From the NCBI GenBank assembly GCA_035048485.1, contig CM068587.1, positions 30,088,534 through 30,152,533 on the forward strand: DNA of 64,000 bases, given 5' to 3'. Of the stretch, positions 36,009 through 48,252 are shown piece after piece. Position 1 is the first letter of the stretch. Each line of letters begins with the position of its first letter. This DNA is from Pteria penguin. Taxonomy: Eukaryota; Mollusca; Bivalvia; Pterioida; Pteriidae. The notes under the pieces are model-generated. The model saw only the letters and a list, made by a program, of their open reading frames with translations. It was not told where the DNA came from and ran no database searches. The position numbers and the translations under genes were made by a program.

Positions 36009-36321
36009 GATAGTCCCCGGGGGCATCATAAGCCTAGTTTTCAGTGCTTTTGTACTGACATGAAATATATACTTCAAATTTACATTCATCAAATTAAGTA
36101 AATCAATCTAAAACTAAGGAGTATCTCCCTCATGCATAGCTCCGTCCTTAGATAGATTCTTTGGTTCACTTTTCGGTCAGTTTGGCTTCAATACTGCTCT
36201 TCATATTTTATATATTTTGAGAATTCCAACCATTCGGCCATGAGCTTCACTGAAGAGACATAACTTGTCGAAATGCGCATATGGTGCACTAAATCAAAAG
36301 GTATGTATGTTCTATATCTAT
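36009..36321. mobile_element. Intronic interspersed element, copy 5
   Basis: Same site and sequence type as copies 1-4; the last copy. The introns after K15 and K17 lack it. Confidence 0.75.
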
Positions 36322-36714
36322 TAAGAGAACAGATATCGTTATATTAATTTTTTACCCATGTCTGGCGCGCAGCTGTCAATAATGATGTTTGAGTAATAGT
36401 AAATGTATATAGAAGGCAAGAAATGTAAACTGATTGGATATAATGTTCATCCAAATCAAAGAATTGGAAAGAGGAGGTTAGAATACCCATTCATAATCAA
36501 AGCTCTATAAAAAGACATATCTTCAGCAATCAACTGTTTTTCAGAACTTCCTTTCTCTGTTCCTTAATACTTACTATTCCTTAATACTTACTATTACAAT
36601 CAGGTAATTACACAGTAAATCTTCGCATGAATCGTCAGGAAGACAAAGAAACGGTATTGCAGCAAACCAAATATCTACTTTTATTGTTTTTGTTTCCTTC
36701 CATTTTACAAATAG

Positions 36715-36957
36715 ATCCTCTCCCTAAAGACTGCAGAGATACTGAAAAAGGATTAGAATACACAGGCACTATTAACACTACAAATACTGGACTAGACTGT
36801 CAGAGATGGGATATTCAATCTCCACAGAAACACAAATTTTCTACTACTTTTGGAGATCAGGAAAATTATTGCCGCAATCCAGACAACTCTGCCAGACCTT
36901 GGTGTTATACAACATCATCATCAACTCGCTGGCAGTACTGTGATGTTCCTATGTGCA
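36715..36957 (+). CDS. Kringle exon K13 (A type)
   Basis: Has PQKHKFSTTFGD, a B-like middle, indicating conversion. Intact, phase 1-1. The ATG at 36627 used by the open frame is intronic. Confidence 0.86.
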
Positions 36958-37051
36958 GTAAGTGATATAAGTTTTCTCTTACGTATCTCACTTCTTCTCT
37001 TTTATTTTGGAAGTTGTTTAAAGTCATATGCATTGAAAATTTTCTATCCAG

Positions 37052-37293
37052 AAGTTCCTAATAAAGAATGTCGAGATACAGAGAAAGGAGTAGAGTACAC
37101 AGGCACTACCAGCACTACAGAATCTGGCTTAGCGTGTCAGAGATGGGATAGTCAAAGTCCACATAAACACAAATTTTCTACTACTTTTGGAGATCAGGAA
37201 AATTATTGCCGCAATCCAGACAACTCTGCCAGACCTTGGTGTTATACAACATCATCATCGACTCGCTGGCAATACTGTGATGTTACTATGTGC
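37052..37293 (+). pseudogene. Kringle exon K14 (B type) with a 1-nt deletion at the donor
   Basis: The exon end reads TGC then GTAAGTG, where every other array exon reads TGCA then GTAAGTG. Splicing at this GT gives 242 nt and shifts the downstream frame. It also has CDVTMC, with Thr replacing the conserved Pro. The six cysteines remain. Skipping it would keep the gene in frame. Confidence 0.8.
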
Positions 37294-37387
37294 GTAAGTG
37301 ATATAAGTTTTCTCTTACGTATCTCACTTCTTCTATTTTATTTTGTAAGGTATTTAATGGCATATTAATTGAAAATTTTCTATCCAG

Positions 37388-37630
37388 AGGTTCCCACTAA
37401 AGAATGTCGAGATACAGAGAAAGGAGTAGAGTACACAGGCACTACCAGCACTACAGAATCTGGCTTAGCGTGTCAGAGATAGGATAGTCAAGCTCCACAT
37501 AAACACAAATTTTCTGCTAGTTTTGGAGATCAGGAAAATTATTGCCGCAATCCAGACAACTCTGCCAGACCATGGTGTTACACCACATTATCATCGACTC
37601 GATGGCAATACTGTGATGTTCCTATGTGCA
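37388..37630 (+). pseudogene. Kringle exon K15 (B type) with a nonsense codon
   Basis: TAG at 37480-37482 replaces the TGG of the conserved CQRW motif. The rest of the exon is intact with good splice signals. It is an extra B exon: K13-K14-K15 read A-B-B. Phase 1-1 length means it could be skipped without harm. Confidence 0.85.
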
Positions 37631-38133
37631 GTAAGTGATATAAATTCTGCTGTATGCCCCGAGCAAGTCCATTGGCAACAAAATCACTATCTATATAGTA
37701 TTGCAAGAGAATGAATACTAGGTTGGCCCATACGGTAAGATACATACCAATATAACTTAAGAGAACAGATATCGTTATATGATTGTTTGCACCATGTCTG
37801 TCGTGCAGCTGTCAATAATGATGTTTGAGCAATAGTAAATGTATATAGAAGGCAAGAAATGTAAATTGAGTGCATATAATATTCATCCAAATCAAACAAA
37901 ACTGGAAAGAGGATGTGAGAATACCCATTCACAATCAAAGCTCTTTAAAAGTACACTTATCTTAAGCAATCAACTGTCTTTCAGAACTTACTTTATCTGT
38001 TGCTTTATACTTACTATTATAATCAATTAATTACTCAGTACATCTTCGCATGAATCATCAGGAGGAAAAAGGGTATTACAGCAAACCAAATATCTACTTT
38101 TTATAGTTTTTTTCCCTTCCATTTTACAAATAG

Positions 38134-38376
38134 ATCCTCTCCCTAAAGATTGCAGAGATACTGAAAAAGGAGTAGAATACACAGGCACTATTAACACTAC
38201 AAATACTGGACTAGACTGTCAGAGATGGGATAGTCAAGCTCCACATAAACACAAATTTTCTACAAGTTTTGGAGATCAAGAAAATTATTGCCGCAATCCA
38301 GACAACTCTGCCAGACCTTGGTGTTACACAACATCATCGTCGACTCGCTGGCAATACTGTGATGTTCCTATGTGCA
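38134..38376 (+). CDS. Kringle exon K16 (A type)
   Basis: No upstream ATG opens this frame, but the exon itself is fully open: DPLPKDCRDTEKGVEY to CDVPMC with six cysteines, acceptor TTACAAATAG and donor GTAAGTGA. It has SQAPHKH, like K15. Phase 1-1. Confidence 0.85.
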
Positions 38377-38471
38377 GTAAGTGATATAAGTTTTTTCTGA
38401 CGTAGCTCACATCCTCTATTTTATTTTGTAAGTTGTTTAAAGTCATATGCATTGAAAATTTTTCTATCCAG

Positions 38472-38714
38472 AGGTTCCCACTAAAGAATGTCGAGATACA
38501 GAGAAAGGAGTAGAGTACACAGGCATTACCAGAACTACAGAATCTGGCTTAGCGTGTCAGAGATGGGATAGTCAAACTCCACATAAACACAAATTTACTA
38601 CAAGTTTTGGAGATCAAGAAAATTATTGCCGCAATCCAGACAACTCTGCCAGACCTTGGTGTTACACAACATCATCATCGACTCGCTGGCAATACTGTGA
38701 TGTTCCCTTGTGCA
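38472..38714 (+). CDS. Kringle exon K17 (B type), last of the recent array
   Basis: Open from VPTKEC to CDVPLC, with GITRTTESG and KFTTSFGD variants. Six cysteines, phase 1-1, donor GTAAGTGA. After it the intron diverges from the array pattern. Confidence 0.85.
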
Positions 38715-38908
38715 GTAAGTGATAGAATTTTTATCTTATTACAAAAGGTATGCGTTTAGAATTCACAGATTTTGATAATCAAAATCTCGAAATATTGAAG
38801 TATTGTTTACTATTGACCCACGTAACTTTTATTTCTTACATTGTATATCTGTATATTTGTTGTTTGATTTGGTCGTCAAGTCCTTTTCGAGTAATCTGTT
38901 CTTTTCAG

Positions 38909-38941
38909 ACGAAAAACAAGGAGGAACTGCTGGTACAAAAG
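38909..38941 (+). CDS. Linker mini-exon m1 (33 nt)
   Basis: Acceptor TGTTCTTTTCAG, donor GTACAA. Read in phase 1 it gives NEKQGGTAGTK then a split Gly codon, a hydrophilic linker of the kind found between kringles. Symmetric phase 1-1 like the kringle exons. Similar in sequence to m4 and m5. Confidence 0.5.
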
Positions 38942-39368
38942 GTACAAATTCATTCTAAAATTAAGTATCAACATTTTTTCTAAACTTTTGCCTTTGCCGT
39001 ATCCTTTTCAGTTTGTTTACACTCATTGAAAGTTGAATAAAGTTTTAGAAGGTTTGTAACATTTGAGATTAATTTCAGAATATTTACTAGAGTTGGTTTT
39101 TTCATTAAATATATTTACAGTAAAATAATTTTTCAAAACTATAGCGAAAATTACACAAAAGTTTTGTTATTGATTTCCAGAGGCTATCTCTTATCTTTTT
39201 GATATATGGAAACAAAATATGCAATTAGTATCCTGTTACAACATACGGTATATAAGTATACATAAACATATAAATAAATGCAATTACCTGTTACAATTAT
39301 TAACAAGAAGAACGATGTGGTTTTACGAGCAAATTCGCGTCCTTTTTGTCTCCCCTTATTTGTATTAA

Positions 39369-39746
<378 letters not shown>

Positions 39747-39900
39747 TGATACAATTATTATCGCAAAGTAATAATAAGGCAATTGGTTAATTATAAACTT
39801 AACTTTCGAATGATTTTTTATTTTATTTAAGTCTTAAATGTAATGTTATTGATTTGCGTATGTTCATATTCTTTACTATTCATTACTCTGACCTTCCTAG

Positions 39901-39918
39901 GACCAAACGGATCTAATG
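39901..39918 (+). CDS. Linker mini-exon m2 (18 nt)
   Basis: Acceptor GACCTTCCTAG, donor GTACTT. Phase 1-1 reading gives RPNGSN plus a split Gly codon. Short, so supported only by splice signals, phase and position after a kringle. Confidence 0.35.
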
Positions 39919-41200
39919 GTACTTTCGAATTAATTGGTGAATCGCATCTGAAATTAATTTTATAACGTCTTCTTTAATACAATTTTTGAGATTATTTTCT
40001 TTCTAACTGGCTTTTCAACAAAATATCATACGGCTAGAAAGAAAGTTTCAAGCGTGAAGTTTCCTTCAGAATTATTATTTATCTCATTTTAGCACTTTTT
40101 AATATATACTGTATAAGAACATCATTCACTGGTAATGCTGTGATGCATCCATATGTAGTAATTGATGCATGTTTCTTCCTATATGAAAAAGACAGTCATG
40201 AATAATGTGTTGACTATAAAAAAGTAGAACCATACTGTGTTGTTGTCATAAATGCTACGTAAATCCATTTCCGAAGCCAGCAATTGAACATTACTTACAT
40301 ACTACTTTATGCACTTTTATCTTTGGGGTTGCCTTGCTATTATATTTAATATCTCTTATATGAATTATTTTTATTTTCCTCTGAGAAAAGACAAGGAACA
40401 ACAGGGTCCAGAACTATATAATAACGAATTCACTAATAATTTAATAAAATCATCGATTTGTATACATTGACGTTTTTTCCTCTTTTCTCACCTTTTGAAA
40501 ACCAGCATTAGTATGTATTTTCTCAATTTTTATCATATCTGAGATTATTTCTGTAACTGGGTACATTTGTGTATTTCATATATGACTGAAGATTTCGATT
40601 ACCTTTTTGAAGAGATTAGTATTTGGAAAAGATAGAAATATTTCACCGACGTTTTATAATTGATAAATTATTTTGAAGTATATTTTATTTGATAAAAAGA
40701 CACTGTCGTTGAGTTTCAAAAACAACAAACCAGAGGCAGATGTATATTTATATAAAACAATATTTCCATTACAATATGTTGCATCGATGGGTGTACGAGA
40801 AACAGACATACGTCAGATTGACTTAGACTACAGTATCCAAGAGATACGATTCTAAAAAAGAGAAAACGCCTGTATAATGTCACTGTCGATTAATCAGTAT
40901 GAACGCCAATGATCAACTGACGAGAATTTTTCACCATTGTTATTTCTATACTTCCTCGGGACATCACTCTCTTGTCGCAGCTACGTCAGGCTTTGATCAG
41001 TATTTCAGCGAAAAGAGCTTTTTTATTTATTGTTTTTATTTTTTTTTTTATTTCACAGAAAACGATTTGGCATACAATACAATACATTCAGAGTCATATA
41101 CATCACAACACACACCCGAACATTTTCATTTAAATAGGAAAGAAAAAAGAGGAGTTACTGGCTCAGTTATGTGGCAGAAGTCACCATGGAGCTATACAAT
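39919..41200. other. Intronic or intergenic, with a possible extra exon at 41059
   Basis: Positions 40384-40412 (CTCTGAG acceptor, then AAAAGACAAGGAACAACAGG) look like a decayed relative of the mini-exons. At 41059 a very strong acceptor (long T tract, then TTTCACAG) precedes an open stretch, but no convincing donor was found. Otherwise nothing recognised. Confidence 0.3.
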
Positions 41201-41215
41201 AGCTATACAAAATAG

Positions 41216-41500
41216 GACACACATATATATACATACATACACCTATATATATATATATGCATACATATACCTACATTTTCATATATATACATACATATAT
41301 ACATATACATACATACACACACATATACACATATACATATATATATATACATATACACACATACATACATACATACATACATACATACATACATACATAC
41401 ATACATACATACATACATACATACATACATACATACATACATACATACATACATACATACATACATACATACATACATACACACACATATACATATACAA
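41216..41500. repeat. Microsatellite, (TACA)n with (TA)n and (CA)n flanks
   Basis: A pure TACA/CATA run from about 41359 to 41480, with mixed TA/CA dinucleotides around it. All five overlapping 73-219 codon frames that pass through it are by-products. Confidence 0.95.
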
Positions 41501-41520
41501 TATATTTCAATACTTAAGGA

Positions 41521-41795
41521 AGCCGGCGTGGCCTAGTGATATCGCGCTGGACTCCTGATCGGGAGGCCGGGGTTCGAGTCCCGCTCTGGTCATGCCGGTG
41601 TTCTATCTTTCGGATGAGACAGTAAAAACCGAGGCCCCGTGTCGTGGTATGCATGGCACGTTAAAGATCCCTCACTGCTTCGGGTGGGTCCGTTGCAAAG
41701 GTCAAAATTTGTATGCCCCGCATCAGGCAGATGCCGTCACCATATACGTGAAATATTCGTGGTGTGACGTTATACAAAAATCAATCAATCAATAC
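41521..41795 (+). mobile_element. tRNA-derived SINE, best preserved copy
   Basis: Head with A box (GTGGCCTAGTGATATCGCGC) and B box (GGGTTCGAGTCCC). Body with ATGCCGGTGTTCTATC, TGCTTCGGGTGGGTCCGT, GCAGATGCCGTCACCATAT and GTGGTGTGACGTTATAC, ending in CAATCAATCAATAC repeats. Same family as 80-345 and 8805-9075. The acceptor stem does not pair, so it is not a functional tRNA. Confidence 0.85.
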
Positions 41796-42332
41796 TTAAG
41801 GTAATCTTGTATTTTGTAATTGTGATATCTATACTATGATAATAAGACACATTTTATTGATTTGTGCTTTTAGTATCTTATATATGTATATCAATACATA
41901 AGCTATAATAACAATAGAACAGGAGAACGACAGGAAAAGTAACTGTAAGGACCAAAGAGATGATAGTAAGAAATGAGAGGGAAAGAAAAGAAAAAAAGAA
42001 AGGATAAATTGGAAAGGAGAGGGAAAGAATTCTCATATATCTCATGTGTACATGTATAAGATAACTCTCATGTTCATACACTCATTAACATACAAAAACT
42101 TACATGCACACTCTCATAATGACACATTGATTAGTATGTCACACACGTATAGTACATATAATGCATTCACAGTACTTAAAATATCATTTACACTTATATC
42201 CCTAGTAACTAAATGTCAATAACTTGTTTTAATGAAGATGTCTCAATGCCCATCTACTAAGGCAAAAATCCAATATCAATATATTTATCATATTTAGTAT
42301 ATATATACCACGTATATTATACACAATAACCG

Positions 42333-42655
42333 TTTTGCCAATTTTACATGATGTAAGGGGCAATAGCCTTCAGCTGTTCTGTTGACAGTTCCAAGATAAT
42401 CGTAACCATTAGCACTGTAGCGACAGTCCTTCCCTAAGCTTCCTTGATAGAAATAGCTCTTCTGACGTAATAAACTTTTTGCCAATTTTACATGATGTAA
42501 GGGGCAATACCGGACAAATGCAAAATACCGCTTAGATATGCGTCAAATTATTATGACGTCACATTCTAAGCGTTAACGTCATAGTGAAATTTCCGACAAG
42601 AAGTGGTTTGTCCGGTGTAAGACCCCTTGCATCACTTAAAATTGGAAAAAGGTCT
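42333..42655 (-). mobile_element. MITE carrying an inverted partial copy of kringle exon K19
   Basis: The MITE end TTTTGCCAATTTTACATGAT, continuing GTAAGGGGCAAT, occurs twice in the same orientation (about 42333 and 42477). Between them, on the minus strand, lies the first part of the K19 region (from the acceptor through GYDYLGTVNRTAEG), cut off before the second cysteine. The rest of the MITE, to about 42655, follows. Not a working exon. Confidence 0.75.
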
Positions 42656-43728
42656 ATTATGTGGCAAACATATATAGTAATATTCAAGTAAGTGTGAGAG
42701 AATAATATATGTATGAATCAAGGTGGCATAAGTAGTATCCGTCATAGATTTCTGTAAATATATCTAAATTATCTACAAAATTTGGTGGGTTTTTGTTTTT
42801 AACTGACCAGGGGCACTTTATGGAATTTATTGCAATCTAAGTAGAATTTAATTCATTTCCATGATCTTCCCTTGTTATTCTAAAATTACTTGAAACTATT
42901 GCCAATTCTTATTAAAGGCTACTGCTTCATTTTTTTCTATATGAAAGATATTTTTTAATTTTATACATATATTTCATGTAATGTAGAAGTGCATCAAGTG
43001 ATAATTCCTTTTTTTCAACTTTCGCTTTATATATAAAGTATTTAATATATACTATAATCAAATTTCCCGCCGAATTTCTGTTGTGAGTAGGTCAAATTGT
43101 CATTTTCTGAATTGTAAGCTCTATTTCTAGATTAAATGTTTCCAAATAATTTCTAAATGAAGCAAGTAGATTTTTTACACATTCACATGCCCAGAATAAA
43201 TGGATAATTGTTTCCTCCTCTCTCTTACAGAATGTACAGAGTGAGTGGACTATCATGTAAATGCATTCTGTAAGCCGTAAAATTTGTAGTTAAAGCGTAC
43301 TGGTTAATTCTATATTGAAACCACTGTAATTCTACGTCTTGGAAAAACATAATAAATTTATATATATTTGTCCATGATTCTTCTTCTATATCTTGAATAA
43401 TATTTGACCATTTTTGCTGTGATCTGCTTGTAGTTTGTGTATTTTTTATCATCTCGAAAAGAGCTTTGTCTGCATTGTTTCATTTCAAATGTGTACAGGG
43501 AATTTTTGACAAAATACTTTCATTTCACTTCGAATAATCGTCTATGTATATACCTACTTTCCTTTGTCTTCGCCACATTTATCACCGTATGCTTTTGGAT
43601 AGTTTAGTTTTATTTAACATTATTATGTAGATTAATTTTGGTACATGGAGATGAAAAGATTTTTTAGAGTATTCATTGACATGTATAGCTTTTCCAAAAT
43701 CCCTTTTTGAGTTAATTTTACTATTCAG
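42656..43728. other. Intronic, no gene seen
   Basis: AT-rich sequence without recognised coding or repeats. Confidence 0.4.
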
Positions 43729-43758
43729 ATGACAGGAGAGGAACAACGAGATCACTAG
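43729..43758 (+). CDS. Linker mini-exon m3 (30 nt)
   Basis: Acceptor TTTTACTATTCAG, donor GTAAGA. Phase 1-1 reading DDRRGTTRSL plus a split Gly codon, taking the A of a preceding kringle exon. It resembles the sequences at 40386 and 47351. Confidence 0.5.
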   Translation: MTGEEQRDH

Positions 43759-45925
43759 GTAAGATATTTTAATTAACACTGTAATTTGTAGACCATTCTT
43801 GCAAATGTTGAATGATATATACATGACTTTAGAAATAATTACTGGGGCTCAGCACACATTTCCATTATATATAAACCCTACATTTTATGTGATTAGCGTT
43901 GCTGAACTTACTTCTCTTGGTCACCTGCTATCGCCCCTGATTTCTCGTGGTATAGTGCTAGGATACCGAGTTGTAATCAATAAGAAACATCCTTTTTTAA
44001 CCATACAAAAAGATATAGGCTATCACTGACTCCAGGAATAGCAAGAGGTGGGGTCAAATGGAGTAAGTATCACCCGACGGGACGCCATAAGATTTTTGAG
44101 CTAGTTTAACTCATAGACATTTTAGATCGTTACGGTATTACCATTGTCACAATCGATAAAAAGTTAAAGACAAAAATATTTGATATTGTTCTATCATAGT
44201 ACAGACGGTTTAACAAGGACTTAAGAACGAAAGAAAAGTTCCTGACTCCGGAAATATACAGTATTTAATGTGATGATATGAAAAAAATCACATAAGAACA
44301 TCACAAAAATACTCGATTACAGTGCAGGTATGATACCGACTTAGGACGGTCATTTAATATGACAATAGTCAATCAATTGGTGTGGTTAACAGGTTTACGG
44401 GCCCACATTTCCACTTACCGCAACAGGAGAATAATTAAAGGGCACACATTTAAAAATATGAATATTCCCCCATAGGGAGATCAAGGGTCAATAAGTGTCT
44501 CGAGGTGAAAGGTCATGAAAGTATATAAACACGTATGGTAGTGCAGAAAAACATCATGGTATCAAATATACAAGTACAAGTAATACAAGTAAAAGTCTGT
44601 ATAAGGCTGTAGAGGGGCCCAATACAAGACTTATAGTTTTTTGATAATCTACGGTTCATATTGGTTATGACGAAGGCGTTTGATTATTTTGGAACCCGAC
44701 GAAATAAAGTTGTTGGAACCTTTGACCCTCCTAAGTTTGTATACACGATCACCAAAGAAATTTGGATGGGAATTTTCATTGAATGCATATTGTTAAAAAG
44801 TGATATTTCCGAGTTTAGATAAAAGATCTGAATGCTAACTTAGGAATTTGACAAATGTTGTTCTAAGTTTGTGATGTCTGTAACCCTGAATTAATAGTTT
44901 ATAAGTAATATGTAAATTTTTGATGTGAAAATCCAAAACATCAGTGCAGCCCCTGGCAAATCGAACCAACTGAGATATATAGATGCCATATGATGGAAGT
45001 CTATGGACATCACCATCCAAAAAAAAAGGGAAATTTACAATAGGAAATCGAAAATCGTAACATTTATCGTAAATATTAGTATGAATTTTATTGTTAATTA
45101 TCTTAATATTTAGGTCTCAGACAGGTGTTTCTGTATCACAAAGATTAGCTTTGTTTAATTGAAGTTCGGGTGGGCATATTTCAAGTATCTATATAAACCA
45201 ATAAGGAAGTCAGTATGTCAGTGATTTCTGATTAGCGCAAAGAAGATCTTAAAAGCGACCATCAGAGTTTTAGTCATAATACATCATCAATAAATCTAAA
45301 TGCTATATTAAAGGTGTTATTTATGTTGACGCAGGAGATATTGTATGAGTTTAGCTTCGTACGAATAAAGACACAATTCGGCTAGCAAAGGTGCGCAATA
45401 AATATCCATAGAATACGGATGGCTTGTTGGAATACTTGATCACCAAATACTTATACAAAGTCAATCAAAAAGCCCAACGTGTTTCATATAATCTTCAGTG
45501 GTCTTAAATTTCGAATCACTGTCAGTTTAAACAAAATATGTGTCTGGATAACCCCAACACAATATATTCATCTCAGTACATTTCAGAACATTTCCTGTTG
45601 ACGAATCAGTTATCAATGATGATAAAGAGTTTATCGTGAGGGAATAGTAACATAAAGAGTGGAAAAGTCATAAGACATAATATTCTTCACAATTAACAAG
45701 TTTTGAAACTTTAACCTTACTTAAAAGTCTTTTGAGTATTTCAATATCTAAAACTGATTAACACCACCATCAACACCCCGCCCCCCTTTTAGATGATATC
45801 CAAATACTTATGAAGATTCTCTTTAATTATGGATGATCACTGTGGTAAATTTACATTGTTGATAGTGAAATTAAAGTTTAGCACCGATTATTTTAGTCAT
45901 TTACACTGTCTATATTTATTTGTAG
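43759..45925. other. Intronic; dispersed repeat at 44650-44760
   Basis: Positions 44650-44760 (GACGAAGGCGTTTGATTATTT, GGAACCTTTGACCCTCC, AGTTTGTATACACGATCACC) are related to 46115-46215. Otherwise nothing recognised. Confidence 0.45.
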
Positions 45926-45973
45926 GTAACAAACAAAGAATTGGGAAATCAAAAGAAGAAATGCCATTGTTGA
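45926..45973 (+). CDS. Possible linker mini-exon m4 (48 nt)
   Basis: Acceptor TATTTGTAG, donor GTATGT. Open in phase 1-1 as NKQRIGKSKEEMPLL. Its first half matches m5 (AACAAAGAATTGG against AACAAGGAACAAA), suggesting duplication of a mini-exon. Confidence 0.4.
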   Translation, partial: VTNKELGNQKKKCHC

Positions 45974-46114
45974 GTATGTCATAAAATATTTGTTAAGTAT
46001 GTGAAATATCTCTAAAAGAAGTTGTATGACTATTGCTTAAGTAATGAAAATGATTTATTGAAAAAGGTAAAAGAGAAAACAGAGGACATCTGACAAAATT
46101 GTATGACATAAATA

Positions 46115-46215
46115 CTGTCGATGTCGAAGGCGTTTAATAATTTTATAACCCGCCGATATGAAATTATCGGAACCTTTGACCCTCCTTAGTTTGTACACTA
46201 GATCACCGAAAGAGA
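46115..46215 (+). repeat. Dispersed repeat related to 44650-44760
   Basis: Shares CGAAGGCGTTT, GGAACCTTTGACCCTCCT and the GTACACTAGATCACCG-type stretch with the other copy. Non-coding. Confidence 0.5.
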
Positions 46216-46572
46216 ATATATCAATTATAGGACTTAAGAGGACATATTTTTATTTTAAATTAATACTAAAAAATCATATTTAAGAAGTATGGATTGATAT
46301 TTATCGTAGAATGTCGTCTATTTTAGTGTACAGTATATAAAAACGGTATGAATAAATCTGAATAAACCACATAACATAGTCCTTTAATGAGAAACAAAAA
46401 GGAAATTTGATAGGTGCAAAAAAATATAGGACATGTAGTTAAGAAATTTATGGGCTTTACTCACTGATTAACCTTAATATAAATGCAATCAAATGAACAC
46501 GTATTTAAAAGTTGATAAATTAAGGCTAAGATTCCGAGCAGTAGTCATTCACGAATATACATGTTGTAAAAT

Positions 46573-46690
46573 ACGAAAGTAACTGGTGTAACATGACTAT
46601 GGCACTAACAACAATGTACTACAGTGGACATTCACGGACCCCTGAAATTCAGAGGTGAGACCAGGTGCCCGGGCGAAGTGAGCGTCCCCT
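46573..46690 (+). repeat. Dispersed repeat, copy 2 (first copy near 7648)
   Basis: Carries the same blocks as the first copy: TAACTGGTGTAACATGACTA, CATTCACGGACC, CTGAAATTCAG and AGGTGCCCGGGC. Non-coding. Confidence 0.65.
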
Positions 46691-47350
46691 GTTTGGCTAC
46701 CCACACCAGCCGCTGATGTCCTTACACACAGACGAAACAACAATAATTCAACACTGCATATATTAATGAATGTGAACAAACACTGTATAAAAAGTGTCAA
46801 AGCCACTTAACATCAGGAAAAAGGTATAATAACACTTGTAAGAAAAGAGATATGGGCGATCACGGAATCAGGGGTTGGATCAGATACTATGGAGGATGCA
46901 TGTAAGCATCCTCTGCTGACCCGCCACATCTCGCGTAATGCCAGAAGAGTTTCCGAGCTAATATAACTCATAGTCGCATTAAGTGGTAATGGTAAAACAA
47001 CAGTAGTCACCATCAGTATAAGTCATGATTATAATAAATGGTGTTATTTTGTACTATCACAGTACAGCGATCTAATTAGGCAATGATTTCAAATAAGTGA
47101 TATCAAAAGCGATAATAGTAATGAAAGTCAGACTTTTATTATGTAAATGTGTATTTGATGTTCAAATATATTTGAAAAATCTTCTAAGGCATGAAGAGTC
47201 ATAAGCTCTTGAAATATGCAAATAGTGTACTAAGATTATACACGTACATACATGTATGGCCTGATATTTATTATGTTATGAATTTGAAAAAAAAAACTGA
47301 TATCGACGAATATTATCATCATTTGTTGTAATTTCTACTGATTATTTCAG

Positions 47351-47380
47351 ATGACAAACAAGGAACAAAAGAGGAAACAG
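47351..47380 (+). CDS. Linker mini-exon m5 (30 nt)
   Basis: Acceptor TGATTATTTCAG, donor GTATAA. Phase 1-1 reading DDKQGTKEET plus a split Gly codon. Same DxxQG-type beginning as m1. Confidence 0.5.
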
Positions 47381-48252
47381 GTATAAATTTATGCTCTCTC
47401 TCTCTCTTGGACGAAAAGAGTTTTCACTGGAACCAAATTAATTTTGAAATCTAGTTATTGAAGTTAAATGTCATATATCAATGTTTAATTTATAACAGTT
47501 TTCGGTTTGCATAAATTTTTGATGCTAGACTTACCTTTAATTGTACAGTTAAAATGGTTTATTCTTTGCAGTAAAAATTCATTTTATCTGTGTAGAACTT
47601 TTATTAGAAGAATTAGTAAGGACTGGGTTTTTTTCAAATAAACAATGGACATGAGTGACCAAATCTGTTAAAATGGTGATTAGTGTAGGTGCAGCAAGGT
47701 CGGTGGTATACTCGTGGTCGTCTGACTGCCTCTGAAATAGAACAAACAATGAGAATAGCCCTGGGGTAACATTTAGTGAAAACCACATAAATCTAAGAGC
47801 AAAGGTAGCTGATAAAAATGTTAGTCTGATGCTCACAACAACGGTGGACATTGCTGCATTCCTTGAAACAAAATAATGTGATATAAGAAACTATTATTAA
47901 AGCTTTGTCTTCTGCGATATTACATTGATTCGATAATCTATGACATACCTGGGAATAATTTGTATCCTGAAAATATCCTGCATTATCATTTTAAAGATTT
48001 ATATTTCATTAACTGAAGAAAAATTGATATAATATGCATGTATTATTATAATGTAAACTTCTTGGAAACTTTTACTATTCTATGTTAATTAAACAATACA
48101 TGTATATGTATGTGGATCACCTGAAGGAGAAATATGACGACAGTATCATCCCCGTAACTTGATGCTTATGTTTGATGGATTATATTCTCCTTCCGTACAA
48201 AATATTACTTTTTGGACAGCCTTTCCATTTTAGAATAAATATGGTATCAATA
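47381..48252. other. Intronic, no gene seen
   Basis: AT-rich with a short CT microsatellite near 47394-47408. The minus-strand frame at 47579-47851 has no recognisable domain. Confidence 0.4.

Noticed and set aside
14635..37714. Repeated 63-codon frames beginning [16 protein letters not shown] across the kringle exons
   Set aside because: These are the kringle exons read in another frame from an internal ATG. They appear in each copy only because the exon is duplicated.
41203..41558. Overlapping frames of 73-219 codons rich in Thr-Tyr-Ile-His or Met-Cys-Tyr-Val
   Set aside because: They are translations of a TACA microsatellite in several frames on both strands; no protein signal.
40899..41558. 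219-codon frame as a host exon
   Set aside because: More than half is microsatellite. The only interesting part is a strong acceptor at 41058, for which I could not find a matching donor.
41521..41592. Possible tRNA gene
   Set aside because: It is the head of a SINE with at least three related copies in the window.
42294..42485. Functional minus-strand kringle exon
   Set aside because: It lacks the second to sixth cysteines and a donor; it ends in MITE sequence.
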